Origin: Enterococcus sp. MMGLQ5-1
Lineage (GTDB): Bacteria; Bacillota; Bacilli; Lactobacillales; Streptococcaceae
Direction: 5' to 3'
DNA: 64,000 bases
Assembly: GCF_013155265.1 (NCBI RefSeq)
Contig: NZ_JABJXU010000006.1
Coordinates: 1-64,000 of the forward strand
Notes under the pieces: generated by a model
What the model saw: the letters and a program-made list of their open reading frames with translations, nothing else
Database searches by the model: none
Told to the model about the DNA's origin: nothing
Position numbers and translations under genes: made by a program
Shown here: positions 1-7,342 of the stretch, piece by piece
Layout of the letters: each line of letters opens with the position of its first letter
Position numbering within the stretch: the first letter of the stretch is position 1

Positions 1-108
1 CGTGTCGTGTCGTGTCGTGTCGTGTCGTGTCGTGTCGTGTCGTGTCGTGTCGTGTCGTGTCGTGTCGTGTCGTGTCGTGTCGTGTCGTGTCGTGTCGTGT
101 CGTGTCGT
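1..108. repeat. (CGTGT)n pentanucleotide tandem repeat at window edge
   Basis: About 21.6 uninterrupted copies of CGTGT run from the first base to position 108 without a single mismatch. The tract is 60% GC in an AT-rich genome and may continue to the left of the window. A pentamer repeat has no stop codon in any frame, so it can sit inside a gene, and gain or loss of one unit would shift the frame. On the minus strand it lies inside the ORF described at 1-122. A scaffold-end or assembly artefact is the main alternative, because the window starts inside the tract. Confidence 0.97.
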
Positions 109-122
109 CCAAGTCTAAGCAT
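1..122 (-). CDS. 5' end of a candidate phase-variable gene with an intragenic pentamer repeat (partial)
   Basis: On the minus strand an ATG at 122-120 is preceded by AGGAGGGG with about 7 bases between the GGAGG core and the start, as strong a Shine-Dalgarno as any in the window. The frame reads M-L-R-L-G and then enters the pentamer tract, giving a repeating R-H-D-T-T peptide of at least 40 residues with no stop before the left edge. Upstream, about 150-210 is extremely AT-rich and could hold a promoter. The product is unknown because the gene continues outside the window. The layout (start codon, a few codons, long short-sequence repeat) is that of genes switched on and off by slipped-strand mispairing. 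If the tract is an assembly artefact, the gene is not real. Confidence 0.5.
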   Translation of the reverse strand, partial: MLRLGRHDTTRHDTTRHDTTRHDTTRHDTTRHDTTRHDTT

Positions 123-237
123 CGTCACCCCTCCTGTCAAGTCTTTTTAGAAATTAAATTAAAATTAATTTTAATAAACTAATTAAATTTTAATATAAAA
201 CTCACCAGAAAGCAACAAATATTAAGATGAAATCGGA
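123..237. other. AT-rich spacer upstream of the pentamer ORF
   Basis: This spacer separates the ribosome binding site of the pentamer ORF from the first 61-bp-type repeat. About 150-210 is nearly pure A/T and contains several TAAAAT/TTTAAT-like hexamers on the minus strand that could act as a -10. No single promoter stands out. Confidence 0.4.
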
Positions 238-358
238 CGTGAATTTTGCATTCTGTCCAAGAAAGATTGGATTATTTGCAGCAATTCTAAGATATTTTGA
301 CGGTTTGCCCGTGCTTTCTGGGAAAGATTGGGTTATTCGCAGGAAAAAACGCACCTAA
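238..358. repeat. Left cap of the 61-bp array (variant double-length unit)
   Basis: It begins with cgtgaatttt like the array units but then diverges. The stretch about 257-324 (from agaaagattgg through gcagcaattctaagatatt to gcccgtgctttctgggaa) is repeated almost exactly at about 1235-1299 after the last array unit. The array is therefore bracketed by two copies of a variant unit, and this one is 121 bp long, close to two periods. Confidence 0.85.
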
Positions 359-1212
359 CGTGAATTTGGTATTCTTTCTGCGAAACAATACCAGATTCGC
401 ACAAAAACAACACTTTCAACGTGAATTTGGCATTCTTTCCGGGAAACAACACCAGATTCGCACAAAAACAGCACTTTCAACGTGAATTTGGCATTCTTTC
501 TGCGAAACAATACCGGATTCTCACAAAAACAGCACTTTCAACGTGAATTTGGCATTCTTTCCGTGAAACAATACCAATTTCGCGGTAAAACAACACTTTC
601 AACGTGAATTTGGCATTCTTTCTGCGAAACAATACCCGATTCGCACAAAAACAGCACTTTCAACGTGAATTTGGCATTCTTTCCGTGAAACAATACCAGA
701 TTCGCAGGAAAACAACACTTTCAACGTGAATTTGGAATTGTTTCCGTGAAACAACACCAGATTCGCAGGAAAACAACACTTTCAACGTGAATTTGGTATT
801 CTTTCCGGGAAACAATACCAGATTCGCACAAAAACAACACTTTCAACGTGAATTTGGAATTGTTTCTGAGAAAGATTTGGTTATTCGCTTAAAAATAGCA
901 CCTTTCACATGAATTTGGTATTCTTTCTGCGAAACAATACCCGATTCTCACAAAAACAGCACTTTCAACGTGAATTTGGCATTATTTCCGAGAAACAACA
1001 CCAGATTCGCACAAAAACAGCACTTTCAACGTGAATTTGGCATTCTTTCCGAGAAACAATACCAGATTCGCACAAAAACAACACTTTCAACGTGAATTTG
1101 GAATTGTTTCCGTGAAACAACACCAGATTCGCACAAAAACAACACTTTCAACGTGAATTTGGCATTCTTTCTGCGAAACAATACCCGATTCTCACAAAAA
1201 CAGCACTTTCAA
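359..1212. repeat. Tandem array of 14 units of exactly 61 bp
   Basis: Units start with cgtgaatttgg (one has catgaatttgg) at 359, 420, 481, 542, 603, 664, 725, 786, 847, 908, 969, 1030, 1091 and 1152, and the next start is 1213, always 61 bp apart. Each unit has an inner dyad TTTC-N3-GAAA whose three central bases vary (CGG, TGC, CGT, CGA, TGA). In most units this is nested in an outer dyad GAATTTGG / CCAGATTC that pairs fully in plus-strand RNA if one U-G pair is allowed. The end of each unit is A-rich (gcacaaaaacaacactttcaa). Unit 847 is a variant resembling the caps. There is no unique spacer between units and no credible protein. It lies between the terminator of the permease gene and the pentamer ORF. 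Confidence 0.97.
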
Positions 1213-1310
1213 CGTGAATTTGGAATTGTTTCCGAGAAAGATTGGGATATTCGCAGCAATTCTAAGATATTCTGACAGTTTGCCCGTGCTTTCTGGGAAG
1301 CAAGACCGAA
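1213..1310. repeat. Right cap of the 61-bp array
   Basis: The last in-phase unit start (1213) runs into a copy of the left-cap sequence (about 1235-1299), including gcagcaattctaagatatt and gcccgtgctttctgggaa. It then decays into the terminator of the adjacent permease gene. The similarity to 257-324 is seen directly. Confidence 0.85.
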
Positions 1311-1315
1311 TTCAC

Positions 1316-1347
1316 CAAAAAAAACGTCTGCTGAAAAGCAAACGTTT
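1316..1347 (-). terminator. Intrinsic terminator of the gabT-ABC operon
   Basis: On the minus strand there is an 11-bp stem with one G-U pair (arms 1322-1332 and 1337-1347), a four-base loop and a run of eight T (1317-1324 as A on the plus strand). It follows the stop codon of the permease gene at 1358. Confidence 0.9.
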
Positions 1348-1357
1348 CTCATCTTAC

Positions 1358-2050
1358 TTATTGAGTCGCTAAGCGCCGCTCCAGTAATTTCATTAGCTGA
1401 GACAATGGAATACTCAACAGGAGATAAACCAGAGCAAGCAGTGTATATGATTCTATCGTGCTAAAGGTCTGCGATGCATAGGTCTGGGTCCGAAGCAATA
1501 ATTCATTAACTGAAATAATTGCCAAAAGTGAGGTATCCTTAATCATCATCACTAGGTAGTTACCAAAAACTGGTACAGAATTTCTAAACGCCTGTGGAAT
1601 AACAATTTTAAATAGGACTTCGACACCTGTGAAGCCTAAAGCTAAGCCTGCTTCTTCCTGTCCTTTATCAATTGAAATAATTGCTGAACGGAAAACTTCG
1701 GACATATAAGTACCATAATTAATAGTCAGCCCAGCAATCCCTGCTTCAATTGCAGTAAATTGGACATCAGTTGTCATACCAAATAGACTAAAGAAGAGAT
1801 TTAATAAAATTGGCACCACATAATAAATATAAAATAATTGAACTAAAAGTGGTGTACCGCGAATAATTTCCACAAAAATTGCTAAAATTACTTTCAAAAT
1901 TTTAAATCGGCTAATTCGCCCAATTGCAATTAAAAGACCAAATGCCATTGCCAATAAAAAACTAAAAAAAGTAACCTGACATACAACAGCAATCCCTTGC
2001 AATAATGAAGGACCTAGCTGTTCAAATACAAGATTCCATTTTAAATCCAT
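1358..2050 (-). CDS. Polar amino acid ABC transporter permease (HisM/GlnP family)
   Basis: A 230-residue integral membrane subunit of a polar amino acid ABC importer. It shows the hydrophobic segments of the HisMQ family and the EAA loop near residues 135-155 (EEAGLALGFTGVEVLFKIVIP), where the ATPase docks. The start is set by GGGAGG 6 bases upstream. It is the last gene of a three-gene unit (aminotransferase, ATPase, permease) and lies 12 bases after the ATPase. Family and role are clear. The substrate is unknown, and no solute-binding protein is encoded next to it, although the second system at 32038-34466 has one. Confidence 0.9.
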   Translation of the reverse strand: MDLKWNLVFEQLGPSLLQGIAVVCQVTFFSFLLAMAFGLLIAIGRISRFKILKVILAIFVEIIRGTPLLVQLFYIYYVVPILLNLFFSLFGMTTDVQFTAIEAGIAGLTINYGTYMSEVFRSAIISIDKGQEEAGLALGFTGVEVLFKIVIPQAFRNSVPVFGNYLVMMIKDTSLLAIISVNELLLRTQTYASQTFSTIESYTLLALVYLLLSIPLSQLMKLLERRLATQ

Positions 2051-2062
2051 CGTAGTCCTCCC

Positions 2063-2785
2063 TTATAATACACGAGATAAAAATTCTCGTGTTCGCTGAT
2101 TTTTCGGATTTGTAAATAAAATACTCGGCTTGCCCTCCTCGACAATATAGCCACCCTCCATAAAAATCACACGGTCGGCAACTTCCCTTGCAAATCCCAT
2201 TTCATGTGTCACAACAATCATCGTCATGCCATCCTCAGCAAGACGCTTCATAACATCTAAAACATCGCCAACCAGCTCAGGATCCAATGCTGAAGTTGGC
2301 TCATCAAATAGTAGCATTTCAGGTGCCATTGCCAAGGCTCTAGCAATCGCCACCCGCTGCTGCTGACCACCTGATAGTGAATTTGGATAAACTGCCTGCT
2401 TGTCCTCCAAACCAACCTTTCTCAATAATTCAATTGCCTGCTTTTCAGCATCCTTTTTAGACATTTTTTTCAAGCTTCTTGGTGCCATTGTGATATTATC
2501 AAGAACCGTTTTGAAAGGAAATAAATTAAAACGTTGAAAAACCATTCCTACTGATTTTCGATAATAATTTGGACGCATTGATTTATCAGTAATACTGCGG
2601 CCACGATAAGAAATTTTGCCACCACTTGGCTGTTCTAGCAGGTTTACACAGCGCAGGAGTGTGCTTTTACCTGATCCAGAGGGGCCAATAATACAGACAA
2701 CCTCACCGGAATTAACCTCTAAATTAACATCCCTTAAGACTTCGTTATCGCCGAAAGATTTTGAAAGCTGTTTAATAGATAACAT
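2063..2785 (-). CDS. Polar amino acid ABC transporter ATP-binding protein
   Basis: A 240-residue ATPase of the GlnQ/HisP family that powers the permease encoded just downstream. Walker [10 protein letters not shown] lies near residue 34, then the signature [14 protein letters not shown], Walker [14 protein letters not shown] and the H-loop motif VVTHEMGFA, all intact. It resembles the ATPase at 32038 closely in motif wording, so the two systems are paralogues. It sits between the aminotransferase and permease genes with short gaps, which indicates one transcript. Confidence 0.95.
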   Translation of the reverse strand: MLSIKQLSKSFGDNEVLRDVNLEVNSGEVVCIIGPSGSGKSTLLRCVNLLEQPSGGKISYRGRSITDKSMRPNYYRKSVGMVFQRFNLFPFKTVLDNITMAPRSLKKMSKKDAEKQAIELLRKVGLEDKQAVYPNSLSGGQQQRVAIARALAMAPEMLLFDEPTSALDPELVGDVLDVMKRLAEDGMTMIVVTHEMGFAREVADRVIFMEGGYIVEEGKPSILFTNPKNQRTREFLSRVL

Positions 2786-2812
2786 TTAATCGACCCTTTC
2801 ACTTAAATATTT

Positions 2813-4168
2813 TTATAAGGCTACTAGCAATTCTTTTAAATTCTTCTCAAATATTTCAAAGCCGGCTTCAAGCTGCTTATCGGTAATGACAAGAGGTGCT
2901 AAAAAACGAATCACATTACCATAAATACCTGCATTTTCAATAATTAAGCCTGTTTTCGCACACCCTTCAACTAATTGACTGACAAGCTCAGGAAATGGTG
3001 TCTTCGTTTGCTTATCCTTTACAAACTCGATACCAATCATTGCCCCCAGACCACGAACATCGCCAATCTCAGCATATTCATTTTGTAGACGTTGAAATAC
3101 CGTCATACATTTTTGACCAATCTCTTGCGCTCTTTCAACTAATCGTTCAGACTCAATCACCTCTAAAACAGCTAGTCCTGCCGCGCAAGCAACCGCATTA
3201 CCGCCATAGGTGCCGCCGACAACTCCCGCTGGGACTGAATCTAATATTTCACGATTACCAATTACTGCACCTAAGGGTAGGCCTGCTGCAATTGATTTAG
3301 CACAGGCTAAAATATCAGGCTTTACACCACTTTCCGCCCAATACTCAGTCGCAAATAGTCGACCTGTACGGGCAAAGCCAGTTTGGACCTCATCTGCAAT
3401 TAGTAAAATACCATTTTGATCACAAAGCCGCCGTAATACCTTGACATACTCAAGCGGTACTGGAATAAATCCACCTTCACCCTGCAGAGGCTCAATCACA
3501 ACGGCAGCAATCTCAGTTGCCGCAGCACATTCTTCAAAAATTTTTTCAAATTTTGATTGATAATAGGCTAAGCATTCATCTGCTGAGACCGGACTGCGAT
3601 AGTAATATGGAAACTCAGCACGAAAAACACCGTTAGCGAGGGCACCTTGCCCTGCCGCATAAGCCTTCTTAGAGGTCATCGTCATAGTTAGGTAGGTACG
3701 ACCATGAAAACCACCAGAAAAAACAATAATATTCTGTCTACCGGTATATGATTTGGCAATTTTAACCGCATTTTCAATTGTTTCTGCACCACTATTTGTG
3801 AAAAAAACCTTATTGTCCTGATATTTCGTTGGTGCTAAAGCCGCTAAGCGTTTACCAAGTGCCAGATATTCGGGATGAGTTGCAATATTGACCATGGCGT
3901 GAAAATATTTGGTCGATTGTGCTTGAACAGCCTCAATCACCTTTGGGTGAGAGTAACCGACATTTAGGACACCGACACCACCAACCCAGTCTAAAAATCG
4001 GTTGCCATCTGGATCCTCTATCATCGCACCTGCTCCTTTTTCAATGACAAGTGGGTATTGGCATCGAACACCCTGAGGGATAATCTCTAAACGCTCAGCA
4101 ATCATCTTAGTAGCAATAGGTCCTGGCAGTGCTTCTGTTTTAATCTTAGGTAGTGCACTTCTTAACAT
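2813..4168 (-). CDS. gabT: Class III PLP aminotransferase, 4-aminobutyrate aminotransferase-like
   Basis: A 451-residue fold-type I PLP enzyme that moves an omega-amino group to a keto acid. It shows the class III landmarks: a glycine/alanine cofactor-phosphate region (NSGAETIENAVK), FHGRT, the acidic motif ADEVQTGFARTG and the PLP lysine in CAKSIAAGLPL. Length and N-terminus match GabT (GABA:2-oxoglutarate aminotransferase). Related omega-aminotransferases acting on beta-alanine or ornithine-like substrates cannot be excluded. A clear GAAGGAG precedes the ATG. It is the first gene of an operon with an amino-acid ABC ATPase and permease, which suggests uptake and transamination of the same omega-amino acid. 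Confidence 0.85.
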   Translation of the reverse strand: MLRSALPKIKTEALPGPIATKMIAERLEIIPQGVRCQYPLVIEKGAGAMIEDPDGNRFLDWVGGVGVLNVGYSHPKVIEAVQAQSTKYFHAMVNIATHPEYLALGKRLAALAPTKYQDNKVFFTNSGAETIENAVKIAKSYTGRQNIIVFSGGFHGRTYLTMTMTSKKAYAAGQGALANGVFRAEFPYYYRSPVSADECLAYYQSKFEKIFEECAAATEIAAVVIEPLQGEGGFIPVPLEYVKVLRRLCDQNGILLIADEVQTGFARTGRLFATEYWAESGVKPDILACAKSIAAGLPLGAVIGNREILDSVPAGVVGGTYGGNAVACAAGLAVLEVIESERLVERAQEIGQKCMTVFQRLQNEYAEIGDVRGLGAMIGIEFVKDKQTKTPFPELVSQLVEGCAKTGLIIENAGIYGNVIRFLAPLVITDKQLEAGFEIFEKNLKELLVAL

Positions 4169-4514
4169 AGTTTACTCCTTCATTATTAAAAATAATATCA
4201 TGCTTGTATAAATAAACAGAATATTCTGAATATATATCTTAAAAAGAAAGATATGCAATTCAATAATCCTTGGCTAATACATCAGTAATAGCTATGAATT
4301 AAAATTATCATAAAATTTTCTGAAAAGATATGTAAGCGAAGTATAAAAAAAAAGACATCAAATTGTTCTAAAGCACAATAATATCTAACATTTATAGATA
4401 AGTTTTATCACATTAAATTGTAAGATTGTTATTTTAAACAAAAAAAGAGGTTAGACCACAGTCCATACCTCTAAATTTAGTATTCGTTTTCAACAGAATC
4501 AATCTGATAAAAAA
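4169..4514. promoter_or_regulatory. Intergenic region upstream of gabT with a 12-bp palindrome
   Basis: This is a 346-bp AT-rich gap. It holds the perfect palindrome CAGAATATTCTG at 4217-4228, about 50-60 bases upstream of gabT, where a repressor could bind near the promoter. The terminator of the preceding ABC exporter operon is at 4441-4472. No convincing -10/-35 pair was found and nothing else is recognisable. Confidence 0.4.
4441..4472 (-). terminator. Intrinsic terminator of the MacB-like operon
   Basis: On the minus strand the hairpin AGAGGTATGGAC / GTCTAACCTCT is followed by seven T. It lies about 40 bases after the stop codon of the ATPase at 4515. Confidence 0.85.
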
Positions 4515-5195
4515 TTAGTCGACCACAATTTTTTCTGTTGTTTTAAGTGAAAATTCCTTGTTTTTTAATTCATAGACTAAATCACTCTGCTTAGCCACTT
4601 CTGGCTCATGGGTTACGATTATTACCGTTTTATGCTGCTCATGAGCAATTGACTTAAATATGTCGACAATCTCGCCTGTTGTTATTTCATCTAAATTTCC
4701 AGTAGGCTCATCAGCAATAATTAATTCATGTCCTGATACAAAGGCACGAACAATAGCTACCCGCTGCTGCTGACCACCAGATAAGTGCGTCACTCGCTTA
4801 TTGATTAAATCCTCTGTGATACCAACCTTCTTTAACGATTCAATAATATAATCCTTTTCATCAGTTTTTTTAGCACCTGAAATTCGTAAAGCAGTTTGCA
4901 CATTTTCATAGGCAGTCATATAGGAAAATAAATTATAGGCTTGAAAGATGATTGAAACATCCTTTTTTCGATAATTCGTCATACCAATCTTTTTAATATC
5001 CTCACCCTTATAGAGAATTGAACCGCTTTTGGGCTGATCTAAGCCTGCAAGCAGTGAAAGAAATGTTGTCTTACCACTGCCTGAGCTACCTAAAATTGCA
5101 TATACCTTGCCTGCTTCAAAGCTGAGGTTAATATCTTTAAACAGATAGTCATTTTGTTGGGTATACCAATAACCCAAATCCTTAGTTTCTAACAT
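4515..5195 (-). CDS. ABC transporter ATP-binding protein, MacB/LolD family
   Basis: A 226-residue ATPase of the lipoprotein-release/MacB group. Walker A GSSGSGKTT is near residue 36, the signature [14 protein letters not shown] near 140, Walker B LIIADEPTGNLDE and the H-loop IVTHEP. The ADEPTGNLD wording is characteristic of MacB-type rather than importer ATPases. It works with the FtsX-like permease encoded 30 bases upstream. SD AAAGGA precedes the ATG. The operon is probably controlled by the four CTTAA boxes at 7067-7104. Confidence 0.93.
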   Translation of the reverse strand: MLETKDLGYWYTQQNDYLFKDINLSFEAGKVYAILGSSGSGKTTFLSLLAGLDQPKSGSILYKGEDIKKIGMTNYRKKDVSIIFQAYNLFSYMTAYENVQTALRISGAKKTDEKDYIIESLKKVGITEDLINKRVTHLSGGQQQRVAIVRAFVSGHELIIADEPTGNLDEITTGEIVDIFKSIAHEQHKTVIIVTHEPEVAKQSDLVYELKNKEFSLKTTEKIVVD

Positions 5196-5225
5196 TAGTT
5201 TAAATCCTTTCTTAGATTAATTAGA

Positions 5226-6734
5226 CTAGACACTTAAAATATCTTTAGGCTGCATCCTTAAAATGCCAAGCGATGCCAGTAATGTTGCCACAATTGAAAT
5301 GGCAAGCGCAATCAAGCCAAGGAATCCTATCTCTTTTGGAGATAGCTTAACATCCAACTCATCAATGGCCTGCGTTTGGGCGGAGGTTTGATTTATACCT
5401 AGCCCTTGTCCAATCTGCTGACCAAATCCACCACCTTGACCACCAGGTCCTTGTTGGCTATTATCTGCTGTTGTTGAAGACTCCGTTTGAGCAGTTGTTT
5501 GCTGATCTAATAGCTGTTGCCCTACGATATTACCGACAAAATTGCCTGAAACCGCTGCAATACCAACTGCTACAACCATCACCACAACTAATTCAGAGAA
5601 GAATTGCATAATTACTTTAAATTTACCCTCTCCTAAGCTCAATAGGACACCAATCTCATATCTACGTTCACGAATAATCATAATGACAATTAAACTTAGA
5701 ATAATAATACCAGCAATTGAAACAAGCCAAACGATGTTCGTTGCAAATGAAGCAACATTATTTAATGGTTTAAGCATTTGCTGATACATTTCATCATTCG
5801 TTTGTAATTGTAGCTGATCTGTATCTATCAGTTTATTAGCTTTTTCAACAAAGCTATCCAGCTCATTTGGATCTTCTAAATTATAAGTTGCAGCGCTAAT
5901 TGTATCAGTATCGTCACTACCTTTTATCGTATTAGCAAGCGTTAAATAACCATATATTTCGTTAACCGGATTCATTGTTGCATTGCGCATCATCATATCA
6001 TCTACTTGTGCAGAGGTAGAATAAATACCAACAATTGTGACCTCAATTGAGGCTGTACTATCCGTGTCAGAAATCGTAAATTTATCACCAACGCTTAAGC
6101 TATTATCCTCAGCTAAATCCTCAGAGATGACAACATTATTTGTATCCTTATCTTCACTGGTGATTCCTCTACCAGAAGTAATTTTCGATGTACCATCAGT
6201 AAAATCGCTCGAAGTTTCTGTTGAATTGGTGCCAGTAATTTGGAAATCGCCACTATTCATTTCCATCATCTGGCTACCACCGCCCATTTCACCTTGTGGT
6301 CCACCACTATTTTCAGCTGATTCACTAGATGAGGTAGTCGCATCAGAGCTATCCTCTGTCACAATCGCAGTGATATTGGAAACCGCTAATGCCGTTGTAC
6401 TTGTTGCATAGTTATAAGACTTGACGCCATCCAAGGCTGCTATTTTTTCAGCCGTTGCCAAAGAAATTGTTGGCATAGTAGGCGTTTCTGTTGTCGATGT
6501 ACTATCGCTGCTTGATTCATTTGTCCTAGCTTTCATTAGTGCGTCGCGATTAATCGAAAGACTAACCGTTGCTCCTGTTGACTTTTTGGCCGCTTCTATC
6601 GATTGATTAGCTGAAGAGCGAATTGTCAACCCTGCTAAAACAAAAATTAAAATCGCTGAAAAAACTAAAATTAATAACGTGGTTCTGCCTTTTTTTGCTT
6701 TTAAAGACAACCAAGCACGTCTAAAAAAATCCAT
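5226..6734 (-). CDS. FtsX/MacB-like ABC transporter permease with low-complexity inserts
   Basis: A 502-residue permease with one N-terminal membrane segment (about 17-37), a large extracytoplasmic domain, and three C-terminal segments (about 340-365, 380-410, 470-492), the MacB topology. The external domain is very rich in Ser, Thr, Asp and Asn with stretches such as SSSDATTSSSESAENSGG. A Gln/Gly-rich stretch (QQGPGGQGGGFGQQIGQG) sits between the last two membrane segments. Such inserts are unusual for the family and resemble the tail of the small protein encoded just upstream (6747-6962). Role inferred: export of a peptide or lipid, or an envelope-stress function. SD AGGAGG precedes the start. 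Confidence 0.88.
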   Translation of the reverse strand: MDFFRRAWLSLKAKKGRTTLLILVFSAILIFVLAGLTIRSSANQSIEAAKKSTGATVSLSINRDALMKARTNESSSDSTSTTETPTMPTISLATAEKIAALDGVKSYNYATSTTALAVSNITAIVTEDSSDATTSSSESAENSGGPQGEMGGGSQMMEMNSGDFQITGTNSTETSSDFTDGTSKITSGRGITSEDKDTNNVVISEDLAEDNSLSVGDKFTISDTDSTASIEVTIVGIYSTSAQVDDMMMRNATMNPVNEIYGYLTLANTIKGSDDTDTISAATYNLEDPNELDSFVEKANKLIDTDQLQLQTNDEMYQQMLKPLNNVASFATNIVWLVSIAGIIILSLIVIMIIRERRYEIGVLLSLGEGKFKVIMQFFSELVVVMVVAVGIAAVSGNFVGNIVGQQLLDQQTTAQTESSTTADNSQQGPGGQGGGFGQQIGQGLGINQTSAQTQAIDELDVKLSPKEIGFLGLIALAISIVATLLASLGILRMQPKDILSV

Positions 6735-6746
6735 GAATAATTCCTC

Positions 6747-6962
6747 CTAATTATAATTTGATGATGAACCAAAGCTGCCACTTTGCGAATTACTAGATCC
6801 CTGCTGGCTATTACTTTGACCAAAGGGCTGTTCCTGTAGATTATTATTGCTGTTCATACTTGAAATACCTGATGAAACTTGGTAGCCAATGATAAAACCT
6901 AGACATAAAAAGATTAAACTAAAAATTGCAATTTTATAATTCAATTCCTTTAAATGCTTCAT
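6747..6962 (-). CDS. Small membrane-anchored protein with a Gln/Ser/Asn-rich tail
   Basis: A 71-residue protein of no family I recognise. Residues about 10-30 form one hydrophobic segment (IAIFSLIFLCLGFIIGYQV). The remaining 40 residues are almost only Ser, Asn, Gln and Gly, probably disordered and outside the cell. It is the first gene of the operon with the MacB-like permease and ATPase, 12 bases ahead of the permease gene. Position and composition suggest a partner of that transporter, possibly a reduced membrane-fusion/adaptor subunit. AAAGGA lies 8 bases before the ATG. Confidence 0.75.
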   Translation of the reverse strand: MKHLKELNYKIAIFSLIFLCLGFIIGYQVSSGISSMNSNNNLQEQPFGQSNSQQGSSNSQSGSFGSSSNYN

Positions 6963-7047
6963 ATCAGATTCCTTTCTAATTTAAAAATAATAATAATTGC
7001 CTTCAATTTGAATTGTCATCAATTAGCAATTCATTAACTGAGCTGTT

Positions 7048-7104
7048 ATTATCTTATTTTTAAATCCTTAAGAATCCCTTAACGTTAGCTTAAACGAAAC
7101 TTAA
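7048..7104 (-). promoter_or_regulatory. Four CTTAA boxes with 11-bp period plus -10: response-regulator operator/promoter
   Basis: CTTAA occurs at 7067, 7078, 7089 and 7100, each exactly 11 bp apart, so on the minus strand there are four TTAAG boxes on one helix face. A GATAAT -10 (7053-7048) follows 13 bases after the last box. This geometry is known for OmpR/PhoB-family activators, whose tandem direct repeats cover about -25 to -63. Transcription would start near 7041 and give a leader of about 80 bases before the small membrane protein at 6962. The regulator itself is not in the window. Confidence 0.7.
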
Positions 7105-7194
7105 ATCAGATATCAGCGCCGAGAAAGGATGGCATATTATTAGCATTTCAAGCCATCAAAGCAGATAGCCACAGCCTGAATCCCCATATTAAGC

Positions 7195-7224
7195 AAAAAA
7201 AGCACTGCCATCTCTGACAGTGCT
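7195..7224 (-). terminator. Orphan intrinsic terminator, possible end of a small RNA
   Basis: On the minus strand there is a 9-bp stem (AGCACTGTC / GGCAGTGCT, one G-U pair), a six-base loop and a run of T. The rpsA transcript already has its own terminator 250 bases upstream (7477-7508), so this one has no known gene. It may end a short transcript that starts near the CTTAA pair at 7280-7295. Confidence 0.75.
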
Positions 7225-7279
7225 AGGAGTTTATGAAAAAGATTAATTATTTGGGATAAGTTCATCCTATAGCGACAAC

Positions 7280-7295
7280 CTTAAATAAAGCTTAA
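7280..7295. promoter_or_regulatory. Second pair of CTTAA boxes, 11 bp apart
   Basis: CTTAA at 7280 and 7291 keeps the 11-bp period of the four-box operator about 180 bp away. It lies 55 bases upstream (minus strand) of the orphan terminator. No good -10 was found, so its use is uncertain. Confidence 0.45.
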
Positions 7296-7342
7296 ATTAA
7301 AAAAACAAATCGTCCTACAATAAAATCACTCTGATATTGACA

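Noticed and set aside
297-485. 62-codon ORF in the repeat array
   Set aside because: It lies wholly in the array, has no ribosome binding site, and its protein only mirrors the repeat.
238-1310. CRISPR array
   Set aside because: The whole 61-bp unit is repeated, with no unique spacers between short repeats, and no cas gene is in the window.
4169-4440. T-box or riboswitch leader before gabT
   Set aside because: No T-box sequence, specifier structure or antiterminator is visible; only a short palindrome is present.
6037-6411. 124-codon plus-strand ORF
   Set aside because: It is the reverse frame of the Ser/Thr-rich part of the MacB-like permease, and the biased codons keep it open by chance.
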